Source: Selaginella moellendorffii
Taxonomy: Eukaryota > Streptophyta > Lycopodiopsida > Selaginellales > Selaginellaceae
Reading direction: 5' to 3'
DNA length: 64,000 bases
Assembly: GCF_000143415.4 (NCBI RefSeq)
Contig: NW_003314271.1
Span: forward strand, 1,946,694-2,010,693
Part shown: piece after piece, positions 54,586 to 64,000 of the stretch
Layout: every line of letters begins with the position of its first letter
Numbering within the stretch: position 1 is the first letter of the stretch
The notes under the pieces: model-generated
What the model saw: only the letters and a program-made list of their open reading frames with translations
What the model was told of the DNA's origin: nothing
Databases searched by the model: none
Translations under genes and position numbers: made by a program

Positions 54586-57568
54586 TCAATCGCAGCCGTT
54601 GGAATTTTCTATTTGACTAGTTACTACACTTTCATCAGTGGTAAGAATTCCTGTGGTCAAACCAAGTTATAGACAATCGCGAAAGAAGAAGAAGAGAAGA
54701 AGATCATACCTTCGTGAATTAACGCGATCGCCACTTTCGCTGCCAAGACTTCCGACTCTTTTTTTTTGCTCGCGGGGCTTCCTTGGATGATCCGGCCAGC
54801 AACAGTGACGGTGGAGGAGAACTTCCTGGAGTGATCCGGCCCTGAGAAAACAGTGTTGTAAATCGGCCGCGGCAATCCAGCTGCAAGAGCTAGCTCTTGG
54901 AGCTCGTTCTTCACTTGATCCTGTAGAGACAGAATCACGAGAAAAAAGTTGGAGAAAACAAACAGAAAAGAACAAAACAGTACTACTGACCACTGCTGCT
55001 CTCGAGGAATCGACCATAGCTTTGAATCTCTGGTAGCGAAAGGGGACCAATGGAGCATGAGCAACAAGCAGAGATTAACTTACATATTTCCATGATTTGG
55101 CTCGGCTGCGTCCTTGATCCTTTAGGCAGTGCGACGAACACAAGCTCTCGTGGATCAAGGGTAGAATCGCTGCATCCAATGCTGCGTAATGCAACTGGAA
55201 CCACGATCAGGCTTAGCTTTTCGATCGAAGTTTATAAGAAAAATGGAAAAATACTTGCCTGTTCTTTGCAGAGTGGACGCTGGTTCCAATCAGTCATACG
55301 CACGTCTTTGTCAAGATGGCCTCCCATCGTCAACTTCATACGCATAAAGCTGATGTTGAGTGAATGGAAAGGGAAAAAAATCGATTCTTGCAATTTATTA
55401 CCTTCGTTAGTCCAGAGAGTCCTCCCGCCGAAAGCTTGTCAGGAAAAACTTGCAGGTCAATTATCGTTTTACAAGACCTGAAACCGTCCACTTCCGGAAA
55501 CGACTCTGCTAGCATCTCCAAGTCATTGTGTACGGCATAGCCTGTGAGTGAAGCGAGAGAAAGAGAAACACTTAGAAAAAGCGATGGAGACGTACCGAGC
55601 TTTATGATTTCCTCTGATTGGAAAAGGGTGCTGATGCAAAGATTTAAAGCTTGGGGTGCTGTGACGGACAGTCCGAGTAAATCGAGCACGAAGGCGTCTT
55701 CCTTGCTGGCCATTTGTAAGATGGATACCTGAAAAGAAAACAGTGAAAGAAGCTTGAGAAAGATAAACTAAGATCAAACCTTAGCTTGCTCGCCTTTGGT
55801 GCTCACTGGTTTCCACTCGCAGTCGATTCCAATCGCCTCAGCTTCGATGAGATGCTTGGTGACGAGCTTCGTGCCTTCGGCATCATCAACCCATACGACT
55901 CTGTCCAAGTCGACGATGCTCTCGAGCTGAATGTAGTCGCCAACCTGATCTTCTTCTAGTATTTCAATTGTGACTGCACGTAAGTTTCGTAGTAAATACC
56001 AGAACAAGATTGAAAACAAGATCGAGAAAACAATAACAAAACAGGCATGCTTAACTTGAAGATAAGTCGAGATCGTCAAGGTGGAACAGCTCGCAAAACT
56101 GCGCAGCTCGATTGTGTTGTTTCCTTCCCAGTGCCAAAGAAATCTGTGCAGCACGCATATGTTTCAGCAAAATGAGAAAACAAAAAACACATTACTTACC
56201 AGGTATTCCTGTAGAACACGGTCCGAGCTAGCAATGCTCTCCGCAAAAACCCACAGGCCTTTGGAGACAAGTTTCCTGAGCGAGCTGCAAAGTCCGACTC
56301 TCAAAACGAGAAAAACGAACAAAAACTTTCCAATACCTGCGTTTGTAAAGGTGATACGCCTCTGGAAACTCGTCATGCATGCCATAGCGGTCGACGAGCC
56401 TGTACGCCATCTTGAAGAGCTTCCTGTCTGTGCAATGCTGGACGAGGAAGCGGCAGCTCTCGGGCCCCAAGTGCCAGGCCCATTGCCCCGCCAAGTCCAC
56501 CTGGTTATCACGTACCATGGTGACGAGAAACTCTCGCCCCGTGCACTCCTCCAGCCCAAAGCTCTTGAGGAGAGCCACCGCGCTGTTGTAAGATCGCCCC
56601 TTCACCAGCTTAAGCACAAGGTTCTCGCCCAGCTTTCTCGCTTCGCTGATGGAACTTTCTTTTTTCTCGTCCATGCAAGAGCAGTCGTGTTCTTCGTCTT
56701 GATCGGCCTCGGCAAGATCAGATAACTCTACTCCGAAAGTGGTCACCAGCCTCACGAGCAATCGCTCGTCAAGCGTGAGATCGCCGGACATGGCCGACTT
56801 GACGAGCTTGGCGGCTACTCTTTTGGAGCAGGAGATGTCTTGCGAGTCCGACTTGAAGGATTCGTCCAGCTCGTCGAGCGAGCGAGTGATGAGGTGACCG
56901 AGGGTCTGGTCGGATGGATCCTCGAGGCGGAGTAGCGCGTCGATGCAGCGCGCGATGAATGTGCATGGCCCCGGCGCTGGGGAGTTCTCCAGTGCCTTGG
57001 TCAGCTCGCGGCGGATTACGTGAAACTTCTTTCCTGTTCCTGGGACATCAAACGAGAAAAAAGTATGAGAAGTAGCAAGAAAAAAAAAAGATTTATTCCA
57101 GGCAAAGAAACAGGCACAAAAAGCGAAAAACATTTATCACCTTTTTAGTCGATCAAGAGAAACGATGAAGAACTAGCAAGAAAAAAAGTCTGAGAGAACG
57201 AGAAAAAAAAGAGAAGATTTTCTTATGAAGATTTTTTTCCTGGGAAGATGCAGGCACAAAAAACGAGAACTGGTTTGCTTATCGCAAGAGAACGATGAAG
57301 AACTTCGGGAAAACCGAATAGCGCGGAGGAAATTTTTGTTGTGCTTGATCGTATACCACGATGAATGCATTGAAATCCTACCAGCGGCACAGACGAGCTT
57401 GAGATTCTCCAAGAAACTCGGCACTGGCGCGCTCAAATCCTCCAAAAACTTCCATTTCCTATCCCGCGGCGATCCAGGCACAGCGGCGGCGGCAGCGATG
57501 GCAGCTGGAGGGCGATTTCGAGCTGCAATCGCCGATTTGCCGCCAACGGGCACCCAAACCAAAGGCAT
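54586..57568 (-). CDS. Mut7-like DEDDy 3'-5' exonuclease with C-terminal double-stranded-RNA-binding domain
   Basis: The ATG at 57568 starts MPLVWVPVGGKSAIAARNRP. A helical Mut7-like region follows (IRRELTKALENSP, VDLAGQWAWHLGPESCRFLV, FPEAYHLYKRR). The nuclease has AIGIDCEWKPVSTKGEQA (Exo I, D-x-E), GYAVHNDLEMLAESFP (Exo II) and LHYAALDAAILP (Exo III, Y-x3-D). The reading frame then continues, each exon in phase 0, through KSWKYRFKAMVDSSRAAV into DQVKNELQELALAAGLPRPI with YNTVFSGPDHSRKFSSTVTV and KKKESEVLAAKVAIALIHEG, a dsRBD. It ends after a 59-bp intron at the TGA. The exon before Exo III uses a GC donor (intron 55195-55258). Likely role: processing of structured or duplex RNA. Ordinary plant relatives (At5g24340-like) have the nuclease; I do not recall this dsRBD in them. 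Confidence 0.85.
57060..57312. repeat. Diverged direct duplication inside intron 1 of the exonuclease gene
   Basis: Blocks near 57085-57178 and 57228-57306 share CAGGCACAAAAA and AACGATGAAGAACT in the same order, at a period of about 130-140 bp. This explains why this intron (about 345 bp) is much longer than its neighbours. Confidence 0.55.
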
Positions 57569-57655
57569 GACTCACGAGTATATGGTACTGTGTGTGGTTT
57601 TTAGGGCTCTTTGGAGCTAGGGTTTTGAGGACGCGGAGCGGAGAGAGAGAGAGGG
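57569..57655. promoter_or_regulatory. 87-bp bidirectional start region
   Basis: Only 87 bp separate the start codons of the exonuclease (minus) and the next gene (plus). A GA-rich stretch (GGAGAGAGAGAGAGG) lies just before the plus-strand ATG. Either the 5' leaders overlap or one shared promoter drives both. Confidence 0.5.
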
Positions 57656-58491
57656 ATGGACGAGGAGACGGAGAGGCGGCTCGCGAAGATGATCATGGAG
57701 GAGGCGGCGCTGCTGCGGCGGCGGGCGGACAAGGAAGGCGTCCATGTCTACCTTGCCAAGCCCACCGTCCGCGTGAGGCCTAATCCACAGTTCCTCCAGG
57801 CGACAATGCGTAGCGTTGAGCAATGTAAGTGATTTCTCCTCTGTGTTGATACTGATCCCTCTAGCCTTGCTTGGATTGTCCAAATTTTTTCCTTTGACCT
57901 TTGATTTTTTCGTTCTTTTTTCTTCTACAAACCGTAACGCTTATTCTATCATTCTCCTTCGCAGCAAATCGAATTGTAGAGATCAACGAGATGTGGAGAC
58001 GAAGAACTGCGGAGCTCAATCTGGACAGGAGGCGGCGGCATCAGTCTCCCCGATCGTCTTCGAGAGCTAGACAGATGAACGAAGAAGAGGAAGGAGCGGT
58101 GGAGAACTCGATCGATCCACAGGCAGCGTGCTCCAACGATCTCCGGGACGACGAAGTGGAGGAGTTTCTAAACACGAGGATCAAACGAGGGAGGGGCTCG
58201 GTTGGATCACGAATGGATGACACTGGCCCATATCCAGCAGAGACGATGGCCACGACGTCGACGAATGCGTCCGAGGTGTCGAGAACAAAGGAAGATTGGG
58301 AAGATCGGCTCATCGGGCCTCGGTTGCCGGACAAGGTGGCGGACTCATGGACAAAGGCCAAGGCGAAGGCGACTGAGTCCGAAGACGATGGTGGCTCTTC
58401 AAAGAAGGATAGCAAGGATCGCAAGCGGAAAAAGAGCAAGAGCAAGGAACACAAGACCAAGAAGAGGAAAAGAAAAGCAACGTCAAACTGA
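57656..58491 (+). CDS. Conserved plant protein of unknown function, basic nuclear tail
   Basis: Two exons (57656 to about 57823 and about 57965-58491). The N-terminus (RRLAKMIMEEAALLRRRADK, then VRPNPQFLQATMRSVEQANR) is helical and looks conserved. EVEEFLNTRIKRGRGSVGSR follows, then a motif DRLIGPRLPDK, and a C-terminus of about 40 residues rich in Lys/Arg/Ser (KKDSKDRKRKKSKSKEHKTK), a likely nuclear or nucleolar signal. I recognise the type from other plant genomes but know no function. Confidence 0.75.
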
Positions 58492-58608
58492 CAACGTTTT
58501 TGTGAATAAAATCGAGAGTGAAGCTCTACACAGAAGAAATCACGCTGCTAGGATTGACAGGAATGCTGATCAGATCGAACGAAGCGACCAAAGATCTTAC
58601 CTCAGTGT

Positions 58609-59610
58609 TTAGTTACTGCGCATGAGGAACTGCTGGTGAAAATCTTGGATGTCTCTCGTGCTCATGCTGGGAGCTCCTTGCTTGTGAAGATACTGCATTC
58701 GAGCTTGTAGCTACAACAACAAAATAAAGAAGAAAAGATTAGACCGGTATTTATAAAAAGGAATGGACTTACGTCTTGGAAGAAGGCTTGCTGCCTGTCT
58801 AGAGAAAGATTTCGAAGCTGCTGTAATAACTTGAGTTGCTAGCGCGATACAAAGAGAGTGTTTGAGTTGCAATCCTTTTAACAAGATCAAGCTTAACCTG
58901 TTCTTGAGATTTCGTGAACTGCTGCATCTTTTGCTGAAATGCATCTCTTCCGAGCTCCGCCTCGTCACACGCCATCTCTTCTCTGCGATGCGAGCGGCTG
59001 GTGGATCAGAAGCTTGCGACTGGCATTTCATACCGGGCAACAAACTCGTAGAACTTGAGCATGAGTTCTCGGTCGTCCTTGTAAACTGTGTTCACTTTCC
59101 CCAGCGATGCAATCCCAAACTTTGGCTCTGCAAGGAAGAAATTAAAGCACTGCTGCTCTTGTGAGAGATGTTTTGCTTACCAACACCCATTCGCAGAAAG
59201 ATTTCTTCCTGGATCTCAGTCGTCACCCCCACTGCTTCCTAAAGTCTGTGTTAAGTCCAGGAAAAAAGGAGGAAGAACTTGCCTGTCTTGCTTGTACTGC
59301 GTCCGAGATACGCTTTTTTACTTCTGCAATAGTGCAAAGCATTGTAAGAGATTCCTAGAGATCCAAAGACGTGATAGGAAAGAAATTCGAGAGATTTGAA
59401 GCTAGAGATGGTGAATCACTCGGGGTTGCAACGAATTCGAGAAATCAAGAGCGATCTAGCAGCTACATTCTTTCCCAGAAAGAAATCACACAAACCGGGC
59501 TTGTCGACGAGATGCGCGAATTCGAGGAAGAGGCGAAACAGCTGCTCCTTGGATAGCATTCCCGACCGCTGGAGCGCTCCAGCGCCGTAATGCGGCCTCC
59601 CGGACGCCAT
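58609..59610 (-). CDS. Conserved eukaryotic-type small protein, function unknown
   Basis: Several short exons from the ATG at 59610 (MASGRPHYGAGALQRSGMLS). Blocks, after splicing, read KEQLFRLFLEFAHLVDKP, VKKRISDAVQARQ, EAVGVTTEIQEEIFLRMG, EPKFGIASLGKVNTVYKDDR, ELMLKFYEFVAREEMACDEA, LGRDAFQQKMQQFTKSQEQQ and a C-terminal helix ending FHQQFLMRSN. It is mostly helical with a possible coiled coil near the end and no membrane segment or signal. Introns are short. I do not recognise a named family. Convergent with the preceding gene (117 bp between stops) and divergent from LSF1 (116 bp between starts). Confidence 0.7.
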
Positions 59611-59662
59611 CGTCAAGAGCTCTACTTCTTCCTCGCCCTAGCCTAGCTTAATATATGCCCCA

Positions 59663-59666
<4 letters not shown>

Positions 59667-59702
<36 letters not shown>
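59667..59702. repeat. (CT)n microsatellite in the LSF1 leader
   Basis: About 18 CT dinucleotides 25 bp before the LSF1 ATG. CT-rich leaders are common near plant transcription starts. Confidence 0.9.
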
Positions 59703-59707
<5 letters not shown>

Positions 59708-59726
59708 CACGCACACAAAATATTCC

Positions 59727-62340
59727 ATGATGGAAGCTGGAGCTACGGCGATGGCGTGCGCAGCACTGGATCATCGATCCATGATTGGTGCTGCCGGCTG
59801 GGGCGATTTCTTGCCGCGCAAGGTCCGTCTCGCCGGCGCCAGGGGCGATCATCGCTCGATTGTGGCGGAGCGGCGGCGGGGATTATCCGCCAGGGCGCAG
59901 CATCGGGAGGATTCGCCGCTCGTCGGTGCGCGCAACGCATTCAAGATGAATCTCAACGAGTATCTGGTGACAATCCACAAGCCGCTGGGCATTCGATTCG
60001 CGCAGACGCTCAGTGGCAAGGTGTTCGTGGATGCTCTCGCCAAGCAGGTTAGCTCTCCATAGGTAGTTCTTTCCTCTTCCTCTTTTTTCTTCTTGGCTTG
60101 AAGAAGAGAAAGGAAAATTTACATGGTTTTTTCTCGTGATTCCAGGGCAATGCGGAGAATTCCCGGCTGATCATGGTAGGCGACGTGCTCAAGAGGGTCT
60201 TGTTTGGCGATGCTGTGTGGAATGTGGATGATTTTGGCCGGGTATTGTACGTCTTTCTTCCACCACCTTCTTCTCCTTTAGTTTCTTCATGAGCTTCTGG
60301 ATTTCTATTTCTTCTTCTTCTAACTACGTGATAGTTGATTGATCTCTTGACAGCTATACTCCATCTGGATGTTCTTCTAGATGTGATAGTTGATTGATCT
60401 CTTGACAATGGACTTCTATCTGGATGTTCTTCTGGATATGATAGTTGATTGATCTCTTGACAATGTTCTGCTATGCTCTAAATGTGTAACTTCCAGGAAC
60501 AATATGAAAACCCGGAGTGGAGAAGTGACACTGATCCTAGAGAGATCGGTGTTTCCATCACACATCCAGGCGCTCATACTGGAATCCAAGCTAGAGAATA
60601 CATTCAACTACGGGGCAGTGGGATCGGCAACTTGGAATAACGGCGGCTTCACTTCTCCCAATCAACCTGAGATTGCCGACGAGTATGGTGGTGGAAATGT
60701 GGGATTCGTTACATACGCTTGGAGGTTCTTGCTTCCCAAAGGGATCAGGCAGCTCGCGAGCTTCTTTACGGGTGTCGACGATGGAGATGACGATGACGAC
60801 GAGAATGAACGGTCCGAGAGAGCCGAGCTAGATATATGGCACAACTTGGAAGCGTCGTTTGAGGTCATAGCTAGGTACAGCACGGACGAAGACCTGGAAG
60901 GACAAGTGGAGTGGTCGCACGGCAACTTTCAACTTCAGGAGTTTACAAGCGCTCAGCTGAGAGCTTCAAAGGACTTGACTTACAGCCAACGTTTTGGTCT
61001 TCGCTACACGAAGGTATGGCGTTTCTACTTTATTGTCTTACATTTTGTCCCGAACGTTATTTGTTTCCAGATGACAGAGCACGTCGTCGTAGGATCGTGT
61101 TTACAAAATGGAGCAGAAATGCAACAGCTCAAACAAATGGTATGCTTCAAGCTTTGACAATCTCCAGGTCTTGGTTAACTTGCTTTTGTCTTGCACAGGG
61201 TATCACTGCAATTCTCAACTTACAATCCGAGAGCGAGCAACTCAACTGGGGCATTGACAAGAGCTCTATTACAGAAGCTGCTCAAGCAAACGGAATGGTC
61301 CTGGCACATTGTCCAATCAGGCACGCACTTTACTTTCTAGTGTGTCGGAGCAAAGTTATCCGTTTTCCTTCGTTTCAGAGACGTCGACACCGTCGACCTG
61401 AGAAGAAAGCTCCCACTCGCAGTAGGAATTCTGTACCGGCTTTTGAGAGCCGGACATCACATATACGTTACATGCACGAGCGGCATGGATAGAGCTCCCG
61501 CTTGTGTCATTGCCTATTTGCATTGGATACAAGACGTTCCGCTTCAGAGTGCCGTCGATTTCGTCACGAACCTTCATCTCTGTGGTCCAGACAGGTGAGT
61601 CTCTCAAGCCTGATGGCGTTAAAACTCATGCTTTCTTTGCTCGTTGCTACAGGCCAGCATTGGTATGGGCCACCTGGGATTTGATTGCCATGGTGGAGAA
61701 ACGAAACCACGATGGACCTCCTACTCACGCTGTTCAGTTTGTGTGGAACCATGGTTGCAAAGAGGTACGTATAGCCACCATTCAGCCATTGAGTGAAACG
61801 TAATCTTTTGAAGCCTAGGGGGAAGAGGTTTTGATCGTGGGGGATTTTAAAGGTGGTGGATGGAACGAGCCTATAAAGGCTACGCACGCGAGTGGGCCAA
61901 AGTATATTGTTGATCTTCGAGTCCCACAGGGGAAGTATGTGTCATGGATCTCGGAATCTCATATAGAACCATGATCGATCATCAAAACTTCGCAGGTATC
62001 AATACAAGTTCATCGTTGGCGGACAGTGGAGGCACTCCAACAGCCTCCCAACTGAGATGGACAGATGGGGAAACGTAAACAACGTCTTGTTTGTTGGTGG
62101 TCGAGCGTCAACGACACCCGAGGGTGTGATCCATTCGCCAATGCCACAGGTGCTTTGTCCAGGCATTCCTTCTTTCAAGTTTTTCTTACATGTTTCTTTT
62201 TCAAGGACCTCACAACGGTTAAAGTGATTGAGAGATTGCTCACCGAAGAGGAGCGTTTCACTCTCGCATTTGCCGCGCGGCGGCTTGCATTTTCAGTGTG
62301 CCCGTCCAAGTTTGCTCCCAAGAGCAAAGGTAATCTTTAA
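59727..62340 (+). CDS. LSF1: LSF1 (LIKE SEX FOUR 1): PDZ, dual-specificity-phosphatase-like and CBM48 protein of starch breakdown
   Basis: Multi-exon gene. The N-terminus up to about residue 70 is rich in Ala/Arg/Ser, as in a plastid transit peptide. A PDZ-like domain follows (VTIHKPLGIRFAQTLSGKVF, RLIMVGDVLKRV). The phosphatase-like domain has GITAILNLQSESEQLNWGID and VTCTSGMDRAPACVIAYLHW, so the C-x5-R loop is present. The CBM48 starch-binding part reads FVWNHGCKEGEEVLIVGDFK and GGWNEPIKATHASG, KYQYKFIVGGQWRHS and NVNNVLFVGG. The C-terminal helix ends FAPKSKGNL. Arabidopsis LSF1 is thought to act as a scaffold for beta-amylase on starch rather than as an active phosphatase. An acidic run (DDGDDDDDENE) lies between PDZ and phosphatase parts. 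Confidence 0.95.
60330..60472. repeat. 55-bp tandem repeat in an LSF1 intron
   Basis: GATAGTTGATTGATCTCTTG recurs at 60330, 60385 and 60440, a 55-bp period. Each unit ends in CTTGACAG or CTTGACAA, so copy 1 carries an extra potential acceptor site. Confidence 0.9.
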
Positions 62341-62342
62341 GC

Positions 62343-64000
62343 ACTACAGAATCACTTAACTGTAAAACTGATCAGGACAAAACAAGTAGCCATCGTAAGT
62401 TGGACGGACTGGCTGTAAAATGAGCTAATATAAGTGAGATTTAAATAAAGTTTTTTGAAAATTTTCATTTACGTTATTCAGAATTTAATTTGAGATAAAA
62501 ATATTAATAATTTACTATTGAAAAAGAAATATTTGATTTTTCATGTTGTTAATTTTTTTCTAAAGTATTATTAATACAATACTAAATATTATTTAATATT
62601 TAGTAGTGGTGCTTCAATCAAATCAAGATCCAAGGATGACCCTAGCTCACTAAAGTTAGAGTTCTTAGGCCTAGAGTTCCTAACCCTCATGCTAGTGGTT
62701 AGGAAATTAATGTTTCTAAACTATAATTTTATTTTAATTAAATAATAAATAAAGAATTACAAATTTAAATTATAAATACATGGAATATAGCAATGTGCAT
62801 ATTCAATTAACTTAAAATTTATAAGAGAGAATAGTCTAAATTAAAACTAATCCAATGGCTATTAAAATTTCAATATGCTCATAGCCATATATCTGGACCT
62901 CACATCATTGCCTTTTCTTAGAAGGATATAAGGTAATTAATTTTTTTTGTTGATGGGCCAAAAGAAACATCAAAAAAGGTATTAATGGATTTATCACTTT
63001 AATTGTTGCATATATAAAATTTTTGGAGGATTAGCTTATTGAAAGTTATGCCAAATATATAGTCCTTTCCATAGAACAAAGAACCACTTATACATATCAA
63101 ATCACAATCCATAAAAATGGAAAAATGAATAAACACCAAATCATTCACTTTATACTCTATAGGTGGACAATAAGAATTATAGTACTATTGTTGTCCCAAG
63201 TGTTTAACAGATTTTACTCAAATTAGTGAAAGAATGTTTATCAAATATTAATCCTATAAGTAATAACAAGGTTTTCTAAAAACAAATTGAGCTTTACAAC
63301 TCAAACCTTTAGATAACAAGCCTAAGTAAACTAATTTAGAATTTCACCATTATCCAATATATAATTGGACAACATAATATATATATAGATTCTGAAATAC
63401 CATCTAGTCCTATGACACACCATTCTTAAGAGTGCTATAAGAAATATATATCAATGTAAGTGCTCTTGATTGTATGATGTAAATATGCATAATGAAATTA
63501 CACCTCATTACAGATCATCTTTAAAAGAAGCGAAGATAATTTATATATTTAACCATTTGTCTTTAATGACTCTATTTCTTATCTCAATTTGACTGATACT
63601 TTTGCACTGCCTTTATGAGAGAGCATAACATTAGCTAATTGAATTAATAGATTAATTCTTACAATTTTGATTGATCCACTCATAATCATGTATAAGAAGA
63701 ATCCAGTATATTCATCACTCATAATAAACTCAGGGGAGGTTTACTTTTACTAACAGTAATATAGAACAACTTAATACTACCAATAAACTTTACTAGCTCA
63801 AAATGTAACCCTAAATTGCTAATATGCCTCACTCAGAAGCCTAAGTGTAAACTCATGAAAATGGTGCATCTCAAATCTATTTTATTAGCCTAAGAAAAAG
63901 CTTATATATTATGGTATACAATGGTACATATAATAATATATACTTAAGAGCAACCAAATATTTACCACTTGGATCATTATTTTTCATCTTTGCATATATG
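62343..64000 (-). mobile_element. Strongly decayed copy of the 35-39 kb gypsy element, running off the right edge
   Basis: From about 62770 to 63500 the sequence can be aligned with 34965-35830. Examples are ATAGCCATATATCTGGACCT versus GTAGCCATACACTTGGCCCT, and AACACCAAATCATTCACTTT versus AACACCAAATCATCCACTTT. Most differences are C-to-T or G-to-A. No long frame survives. The left 400 bp (62343-62760) are AT-rich without recognised content. Confidence 0.7.

Noticed and set aside
54657-55067. dsRBD region as a separate small gene with its own ATG (55067)
   Set aside because: That frame reads through an intron; splicing at consensus sites joins the dsRBD in phase 0 to the exonuclease, giving conserved residues throughout.
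57173-57620. Plus-strand frame 57225-57620 as a gene
   Set aside because: It runs antisense through intron 1 and exon 1 of the exonuclease gene and has no family motif.

Overview
This is nuclear DNA of a land plant with a very compact gene layout. Introns are mostly 45-70 bp with GT..AG (occasionally GC..AG) borders, neighbouring genes are often separated by only 60-140 bp, and AT-rich blocks of decayed LTR retrotransposons lie between GC-richer gene islands. Plant-only families (SOSEKI, LSF1, RNC1, RSH1, UPL7, GT37 fucosyltransferase) occur together with an FO (deazaflavin) synthase, which flowering plants are not known to carry. This mix and the tiny introns suggest a lycophyte such as Selaginella; that assignment is inference, since no species-specific marker was searched. 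A 100-N assembly gap lies at 31813-31912.

Layout. 1-16975 is a gene-rich block: an Integrator-subunit-1-like gene running off the left edge (minus), a SOSEKI polarity protein with a C-terminal zinc finger, a ferritin-like desiccation-related protein, cytosolic PheRS alpha, an At1g01500-like membrane protein (minus), a small LEA_3 protein, a SKIP25-like F-box/kelch protein (minus) and APS kinase. 17000-22651 holds a minus-strand Ty3/gypsy element with LTRs of only about 101 bp, next to a fold-back inverted repeat. 22768-33289 carries bifunctional FO synthase, a PPCK-like kinase, the HECT ligase UPL7 and a sugar-phosphate/phosphate translocator.

33290-40713 is a second AT-rich island with another Ty3/gypsy element (minus) and an intronless GT37 fucosyltransferase. 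40949-47503 has a tRNA-Gly, a SEP15/selenoprotein-F-like ER protein, ribokinase (minus) and RSH1. 47504-51018 is AT-rich repeat DNA. 51019-62340 is the densest part: RNC1, LPAT and a Mut7-like exonuclease fused to a dsRNA-binding domain lie head-to-tail on the minus strand with 59 and 76 bp between coding regions, followed by two unassigned conserved genes and the starch-related LSF1. 62343-64000 is a heavily decayed copy of the 35-39 kb element.

Functionally this is an ordinary mix of housekeeping, plastid (RNC1, RSH1, LSF1), secretory and stress genes, with no sign of a metabolic cluster. The most unusual items are the FO synthase, the exonuclease-dsRBD fusion, the SOSEKI-zinc-finger architecture, three well-supported GC-AG introns, and the gypsy element with near-minimal LTRs. 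For several genes (SOSEKI 518 aa, desiccation protein 362 aa, LEA 102 aa, APS kinase 210 aa, SEP15-like 153 aa) exon joins were worked out by hand and the summed coding length is a multiple of three; other multi-exon genes are given as start-to-stop spans.
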